Assembly (NCBI GenBank): GCA_033549245.1
Contig: JAWSUW010000118.1
Location: 1-11,814, forward strand
Length of the DNA stretch: 11,814 bases
Source of the DNA: Fusibacter_D sp033549245
GTDB lineage: Bacteria > Bacillota > Clostridia > Peptostreptococcales > Acidaminobacteraceae
Direction of reading: 5' to 3'
Shown here: piece after piece, positions 7,801 through 11,814 of the stretch
Layout of the letters: the number at the start of each line of letters is the position of its first letter
How positions within the stretch are numbered: the first letter of the stretch is position 1
Made by a program: the position numbers and the translations under genes
Notes under the pieces: generated by a model
What the model was told of the DNA's origin: nothing
What the model saw: only the letters and a program-made list of their open reading frames with translations
The model's database searches: none

Positions 7801-8313
7801 AATATGTCGATGAATTGACAGACTCATAAATGTGGTGATGTCATTTCTCAAACCGGAACCTCTGTATTCCGGCTTTACATATAAAAACCCGAGCGCGCCG
7901 TCATCATCGTGAGTAATAGCCCAAGCCACCAACTCACCATTTACTTTCAAACCCGCATGATGACCATTTTTGATTCTTGAAGTCACATATTCAAGATCTG
8001 TGTATTCTCCATAAGAATGGGAAGATTGTATGATGGAGGCATCTTCAATTTCAAGTGGGAAAACTTCTGCCTTGATTTCAGGTAATGGGGCTGTTTCAGG
8101 CAGGTAAAATCTTTCACATACCAGTTCTCTGAAACGCACATGATCTGGGTCTATTATGGGAAGCATCCAGTCCTCAATCAAAGCATAATTGTTATATGTA
8201 TTTGGAGTTGATTGAATCAATGCCCTTAATGAGTCCACATCTGAGGCGTCTATGTATATTTTGTAATGAATACAACATATAAATTCGGGTATGAATGAAT
8301 TCAAAGACAACAA
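7786..8313 (-). pseudogene. GNAT-family N-acetyltransferase, truncated remnant
   Basis: Read on the - strand, this stretch encodes the middle of a GNAT acetyltransferase (acyl-CoA-dependent N-acyl transfer). It holds GELVAWAITHDDDGALGFLY, then KPEYRGSGL, where R-G-x-G is the acetyl-CoA pyrophosphate-binding motif. Next come VT/IT-like DITTFM and FFH, matching the PF(V/F)H strand of these enzymes. Homology ends at about 7786, and the frame then runs on for 89 codons antisense to the Mut7-C remnant, ending at 7516; that tail is not acetyltransferase-like. The C-terminal strand and helix (normally the ASIxLYxKLGF region) are missing. At the 5' end there is only a TTG at 8313 next to the SelO gene and no ribosome binding site, and the N-terminal domain looks shorter than usual. 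I therefore call it a remnant and not a working gene. Confidence 0.65.
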
Positions 8314-8333
8314 CTAAAGAAAATGGAGATCAA

Positions 8334-9785
8334 ATGAGAAAATTGAAACTGGAGAACAGTTATAAAAATCTGCCATCCAAATTATATAGTGAAGTCAAGT
8401 TAAACCCAGTCAGATTACCCGAGCTAAAGGTTTTCAATAATGAATTAGCGGACGAGATGGGACTTCCCATCGATTTTCTTCAGAGTGAAGCAGGTGTATC
8501 CATTTTGGCTGGGAATGCGTCTCCAGAGGGTGGACCACTTATCTCCCAGGCATATGCCGGACATCAATTCGGCTCATTTACTATGCTCGGTGATGGGAGA
8601 GCGATGCTTTTAGGGGAACATATCACTCCACATGGTCAATTAGTGCACATACAGCTAAAAGGTTCAGGGAAGACGCCATACTCTCGAGGGGGTGATGGTC
8701 GTGCCGCACTTGGACCAATGCTTAGAGAATATATCATCAGTGAGGCAATGCATGGGCTGGGAATTCCAACAACGAGAAGCCTGTCCGTGGTAAGTACAGG
8801 AGAAGCTGTAATCAGAGAAAAAATGCTTGCCGGGGCTGTCTTGGCTAGAGTTGCAAGCAGTCACATCCGAGTAGGCACATTCGAGTTTATTGCGAGATGG
8901 GGCACACCCGAAGAATTGAAAGCGCTTGCCGATTATACGATTAAAAGACATTACCCGCAACTTGATAATGAGGAAAATCCATATTTGTCTCTGTTGAGGG
9001 AAGTTGTCAGACGTCAAGTGGAACTCATTGTGAAATGGGAAAATGTAGGTTTCATACATGGAGTTATGAACACGGATAATATGAGCATCAGCGGTGAGAC
9101 TATAGATTATGGTCCGTGTGCGTTTATGGATACATTTAATCCGATGACAGTATTTAGTTCAATTGATACGAATGGAAGATATGCCTTTGGTAGACAACGA
9201 CACATCGCTGGATGGAACCTTGCTCGGTTCGCAGAAACTTTGCTGCCCCTTATTGACAAGGAGCCATCAAAAGCACTACAGCTTGCTCAAGATATTTTTT
9301 CTCAGTATGGTAATCAGCACAGAAAAAGATGGCTTGTTCAGATGCAATCAAAGCTCGGTCTTGTCGGAGATCCAAGTGAAGATGAAGCTTTGATCAACGA
9401 TCTGCTAGACTTGATGCTAAAAGAGAAATCGGATTACACCAACACTTTTAGGGCACTTACTTTGAATCAACCGAAAGAAACCAACTTATATGGTACCCAA
9501 GGGTTTGAAAAGTGGTATGACTCTTGGCAAAATCGTTTGGAAAGACAATACATATCGAGGAATGAAAGCGATAAAATGATGCGTTCCACCAATCCTTCAA
9601 TTATCCCTAGGAACCATCAAGTAGAAGCAGCACTTGAGTCTGCGGTAAAGAATAATGATTATACGATTATAGAACAGTTGAATAAGGCCTTAGTGGATCC
9701 ATATGCATATTCCAAAGATCAGATCAGTTATGTGGACCCACCAAGTACGAATGGTCTTCAGTACAGAACGTACTGTGGAACTTGA
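8334..9785 (+). CDS. selO: Protein adenylyltransferase SelO (YdiU family)
   Basis: SelO is a pseudokinase-fold enzyme that transfers AMP from ATP to hydroxyl side chains of target proteins; bacterial members are linked to redox stress. The protein has 483 residues, the usual bacterial length. Family hallmarks are QAYAGHQFG, then QLKGSGKTPYSRGGDGRAAL and PMLREYIISEAMHGLGIPTT. The metal-binding catalytic segment reads NTDN (246-249) and DYGPCAFMD (from D258). The ten-residue spacing D248-D258 matches the D252/D262 pair of the studied Pseudomonas syringae enzyme. The C-terminus is YCGT, with cysteine third from the end, where animal SelO carries selenocysteine. I prefer the ATG at 8334 (GGAG at 8325-8328) over the upstream ATG at 8295, which lacks a ribosome binding site and adds a non-conserved leader. 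The YkgJ-type gene follows 17 bases later. Confidence 0.93.
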   Translation: MRKLKLENSYKNLPSKLYSEVKLNPVRLPELKVFNNELADEMGLPIDFLQSEAGVSILAGNASPEGGPLISQAYAGHQFGSFTMLGDGRAMLLGEHITPHGQLVHIQLKGSGKTPYSRGGDGRAALGPMLREYIISEAMHGLGIPTTRSLSVVSTGEAVIREKMLAGAVLARVASSHIRVGTFEFIARWGTPEELKALADYTIKRHYPQLDNEENPYLSLLREVVRRQVELIVKWENVGFIHGVMNTDNMSISGETIDYGPCAFMDTFNPMTVFSSIDTNGRYAFGRQRHIAGWNLARFAETLLPLIDKEPSKALQLAQDIFSQYGNQHRKRWLVQMQSKLGLVGDPSEDEALINDLLDLMLKEKSDYTNTFRALTLNQPKETNLYGTQGFEKWYDSWQNRLERQYISRNESDKMMRSTNPSIIPRNHQVEAALESAVKNNDYTIIEQLNKALVDPYAYSKDQISYVDPPSTNGLQYRTYCGT

Positions 9786-9802
9786 TAGGGAGGGGGATAT
9801 TG

Positions 9803-10306
9803 ATGATTGAACTTAAGGACCTAAAAGAAGCTTACTATGCAAAGGAAGATGAGAATTATGCATTTAGGGTCTACCTCAAGAATCACGCTGATTCGAAGAC
9901 TCTAGATGAACAGTTTTTAAGTCTTCATAACGAACTTTTTTCAGCTTATGATTGCAATGATTGTCGAAACTGCTGCAAAAAATATGAGGCGACATTTAAA
10001 AAGCATGAAATTACAGAAGCCGCTAATCTTTTGCATATGACGGTCAAATCATTTAAAGAAAAATACATCATCGATGCTTTCGGAGAATATCAAATCAACA
10101 CGAAACCCTGTCATTTTTTAGCAGATGACAATTCTTGTGCCATTGAGCCCTGTAAACCTGATAGTTGCAGAAAATATCCGTACACCAATCAACCGGATAG
10201 ATTGTTCAGTTCATTATCCATTGTCGAGTCATCTAGAGTGTGTCCTGTAGTTTATGAGATGCTTGAGAGATTAAAATTGATTTATGATTTTAAATATGTA
10301 AAGTGA
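9803..10306 (+). CDS. YkgJ-type cysteine-cluster protein
   Basis: This 167-residue protein belongs to the YkgJ/CxxCxxCC family, thought to bind zinc or iron through clustered cysteines; the physiological role is not established. It carries C51-x2-C54-x2-C57-C58, then C103 in KPCHFL, C112 in NSCAIEP, C117, C122 in DSCRKYPY, and C147. The order CxxCxxCC, then PCxFL, CxIxxxxPxxCRxYP, is diagnostic. The ATG at 9803 follows a strong AGGGAGGGGG ribosome binding site (9787-9796). A TTG at 9782 overlapping the SelO stop would extend the protein by seven residues but would place this site inside the coding region, so I reject it. The 17-base gap and lack of a terminator after selO suggest one transcript. 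A hairpin terminator lies about 40 bases downstream. The family call is firm; the metal and function are open. Confidence 0.88.
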   Translation: MIELKDLKEAYYAKEDENYAFRVYLKNHADSKTLDEQFLSLHNELFSAYDCNDCRNCCKKYEATFKKHEITEAANLLHMTVKSFKEKYIIDAFGEYQINTKPCHFLADDNSCAIEPCKPDSCRKYPYTNQPDRLFSSLSIVESSRVCPVVYEMLERLKLIYDFKYVK

Positions 10307-10348
10307 AAACATCCCCGCAGAAGATGCAAATTAAATATTCTACATGTG

Positions 10349-10378
10349 ACGCCCTTTTCCATAAGGGCGTTTCATATT
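10349..10378 (+). terminator. Rho-independent terminator after the SelO/YkgJ operon
   Basis: A perfect 8-base stem, ACGCCCTT (10349-10356) with AAGGGCGT (10363-10370), encloses a six-base loop TTCCAT and is followed by TTCATATT. It lies 42 bases past the stop of the cysteine-cluster gene and just ahead of the promoter of the next gene, so it separates the two transcription units. Confidence 0.8.
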
Positions 10379-10387
10379 GTACAGATG

Positions 10388-10396
10388 TGGTATAAT
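10388..10396 (+). promoter_or_regulatory. Extended -10 promoter of the sensor-domain gene
   Basis: TGGTATAAT is an extended -10 element (TGn plus perfect TATAAT at 10391-10396). No good -35 hexamer is present 16-18 bases upstream, where the terminator stem lies, which is common for extended -10 promoters. The predicted start near 10403 leaves a short leader with AAGGAG at 10416-10421, nine bases ahead of the ATG at 10431. Confidence 0.6.
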
Positions 10397-10430
10397 CTTT
10401 GAAAGGACTTAAAAGAAGGAGAATGTTTTT

Positions 10431-11462
10431 ATGAGACCCCCAAAACACATGTTTTTAGTGATTATATTCATATTTATGTTGATGACTTTGCAGAGTGATG
10501 CTAATTACGCTATAGTACATAAAAACATTCTAATCATAAACTCATATCACCATGGATTGTCATGGACTGATGACTTGACAAATGCCGAAATCAATACAAT
10601 CAAATCGGGTTACTCCGGAGATGTGAAGTTCTATGTAGAGTATATGGACTGGAAAGAACATCCAACTGAGGAAACATTAATTCTTTTTGAAGACTTGATG
10701 GCTTACAAATATGAAGATATGAATATCGATTTGATCATTGCTTCAGATGATGCGGCTTTTGAGTTCATACTCGAAAAAAGGGGGAAACTCTTTGGAGATA
10801 TTCCAATCGTTTTCAATGGCATCAGTGAATCAAGCTTTGAAAGCTTGGTTACAATTGAAGATAATTTCACTGGTGTACTTGAAATAGTTGATATAAAAAC
10901 CACGCTTGAGATGGCACAAATGGTCAACCCGGTTCTTGATACCTTTTATATCATCTATGATGAGACTGAAAGTGGACGTTCAATGGGTGAAGCGGCTGCA
11001 ATTGAGGTGCATAGGACACTTTCTGATATTGAGGTTGTCAAAATCACCAATTTGTCTATTGAGGATATCATCTCATTTGTCTCATCACTGGAAAGTAAAG
11101 ATAGTATACTTATGACTGCATATTATACGGATGTGCATGGTATGAATATCAATTTTGAGGATATGATTCAAAAGGTCAGTGAATCCACTTCTGCGGCTGT
11201 TTTTTCTCTTTATGATTTTGCACTAGGTAAAGGTGCACTAGGTGGCAACCTACTGAGTGGTAAACTGATTGGTGAACGAACTGCAGAACTTGCCATTGAG
11301 ATACTTAATGGAGCTGATGCGGATGATTTGGAGCTTATTAGGACAGGTATTCACATGAGTGCAATCGATTATGACGCCGCATTAGATTATAATATTGATT
11401 TTAAGAGGTTGTCTAGCGTGAGTTTACAAGTTATTTCAGACACACCTTCTCTGTCTCTTTAA
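10431..11462 (+). pseudogene. ABC_sub_bind-like extracytoplasmic sensor domain protein, 3' end cut by IS
   Basis: The product begins with a positively charged N-terminus (RPPKH) and a hydrophobic helix at about 7-22, acting as signal peptide or anchor. A periplasmic-binding fold follows from about residue 32: NILIINSYHHGLSWTDD, then a LIIASDDAAFEFI strand and IPIVFNGIS, and late in the domain GGNLLSGKLIGERTAELAIE. This fold is typical of the ligand-sensing domain of membrane histidine kinases and diguanylate cyclases, where it is followed by a membrane helix and a signalling domain. Here family likeness fades after about residue 327 (YNIDFKRL). The frame then enters DNA that appears to be the end of an insertion sequence and stops at 11462. 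The signalling half, if it existed, would lie beyond the element, outside the window. The ATG has AAGGAG nine bases upstream. A stand-alone binding protein ending here is possible but less likely. Confidence 0.65.
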
Positions 11463-11814
11463 TTTCAATTGTTGCAGGGATTCAAAAGCGTATACCTAAC
11501 TGTACTTTTCCTTGAGCTGATACAGCTCCTGGACCTTTTGCGCAACTTCGTTACCCTGTGTAAAAGAAAGTACTTTTTCAGGTTTGTTAAGCTCTCCGAA
11601 AAAGGTAGTGACTTTTTTGAGAGTACCCATATCCTCCAACATTTTGTTGATACTGGTGTCAATGCCCTGGTCGGCCAGTTCCTTCTGTAGCAGGCCACAC
11701 AGTCGCATGGCAAGAATGCAGGTAAAGAGGTGGACCCTGATTTTTTCATCTGTCCAGTGGAAGATAGGTTTTACCGACAGGTGGTCTGTGTCTTTCATTT
11801 GACGAAAAGATGCT
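11412..11814 (-). mobile_element. Insertion sequence of IS1634 type, partial (transposase 3' end)
   Basis: The right end of the window is the 3' end of an insertion sequence running off the edge, with transposase on the - strand. The left boundary is approximate: the sensor gene loses family likeness at about 11405-11420, and the stretch up to the transposase stop at 11496 would be the element's terminal non-coding part. I cannot prove the terminal inverted repeat, because the other end is not in the window. Confidence 0.65.
11496..11814 (-). CDS. IS1634-family transposase, C-terminal fragment (cut by window edge)
   Basis: About 105 codons are visible, open through the right edge, reading A-S-F-R-Q-M-K-D-T-D-H-L at the start of the visible part. 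The ATG at 11796-11798 is therefore internal. The segment PIFHWTDEKIRVHLFTCIL, followed by LCGLLQKEL and G-I-D-T-S-I, is the characteristic C-terminal end of IS1634-type DDE transposases (IS4 superfamily). The catalytic DDE residues would lie mostly to the right, outside the window. The protein ends LKEKYS at a TAA at 11496-11498. In this family the C-terminal SFRQMKxxxxxxxPxxHWT stretch packs near the active site. Nothing visible suggests a frameshift here, so the element may be intact. It lies opposite in direction to the sensor gene it interrupts. Confidence 0.8.
   Translation of the reverse strand, partial: ASFRQMKDTDHLSVKPIFHWTDEKIRVHLFTCILAMRLCGLLQKELADQGIDTSINKMLEDMGTLKKVTTFFGELNKPEKVLSFTQGNEVAQKVQELYQLKEKYS

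Noticed and set aside
8295..8333. Upstream ATG as the start of SelO
   Set aside because: It has no ribosome binding site and the added residues are low-complexity polar; ATG 8334 has GGAG five bases upstream and begins at the family's usual N-terminus.
11465..11749. Alternative - strand frame near the right edge
   Set aside because: It overlaps the recognised transposase frame, which carries the HWTDEKIRVH motif; the alternative has no recognisable content.

Overview
The window reads as low-GC chromosomal DNA of a Gram-positive bacterium, most likely an anaerobic Bacillota (Clostridia). This inference rests on AT-rich coding sequence, strong AGGAGG-type ribosome binding sites, several TTG starts, short operons with 4-25 base junctions, and gene types common in that group. 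The species cannot be named from the sequence. I found no rRNA, tRNA, CRISPR array or riboswitch.

Left part (1-5240, + strand). The tail of an ABC importer operon comprises a first permease cut by the window edge, a second permease overlapping it by four bases, and a TOBE-containing ATPase of the PotA/FbpC/CysA type. Any binding protein would lie to the left, outside the window. The next gene, 21 bases on, encodes an 880-residue cytoplasmic family GH63-type glycosidase. A bidirectional hairpin terminator closes the operon.

Middle part (5241-7217, - strand). Two adjacent genes I do not recognise encode a single-pass, coiled-coil, surface-facing protein and a four-helix membrane protein with a large soluble domain. 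They form a small operon with its own probable promoter and a TTG start.

Scarred part (7218-8333). A Mut7-C RNase/ubiquitin-fold gene (+ strand) and a GNAT acetyltransferase gene (- strand) face each other, and both have lost their 3' ends at one shared point near 7785. The first also has an in-frame stop. The second has no convincing start. This looks like a deletion scar between two dead genes.

Right part (8334-11814). An intact SelO (YdiU) protein adenylyltransferase gene is followed by a YkgJ-type cysteine-cluster protein gene, probably co-transcribed and ended by a hairpin terminator. A separate extended -10 promoter drives a secreted or anchored ABC_sub_bind-like sensor domain gene. 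That gene is cut near its 3' end by an IS1634-type insertion sequence, whose transposase reads in from the right edge. The window shows ordinary metabolism genes plus local genome decay. I see no convincing new multi-gene system, and the unrecognised membrane pair is the best candidate for new biology.
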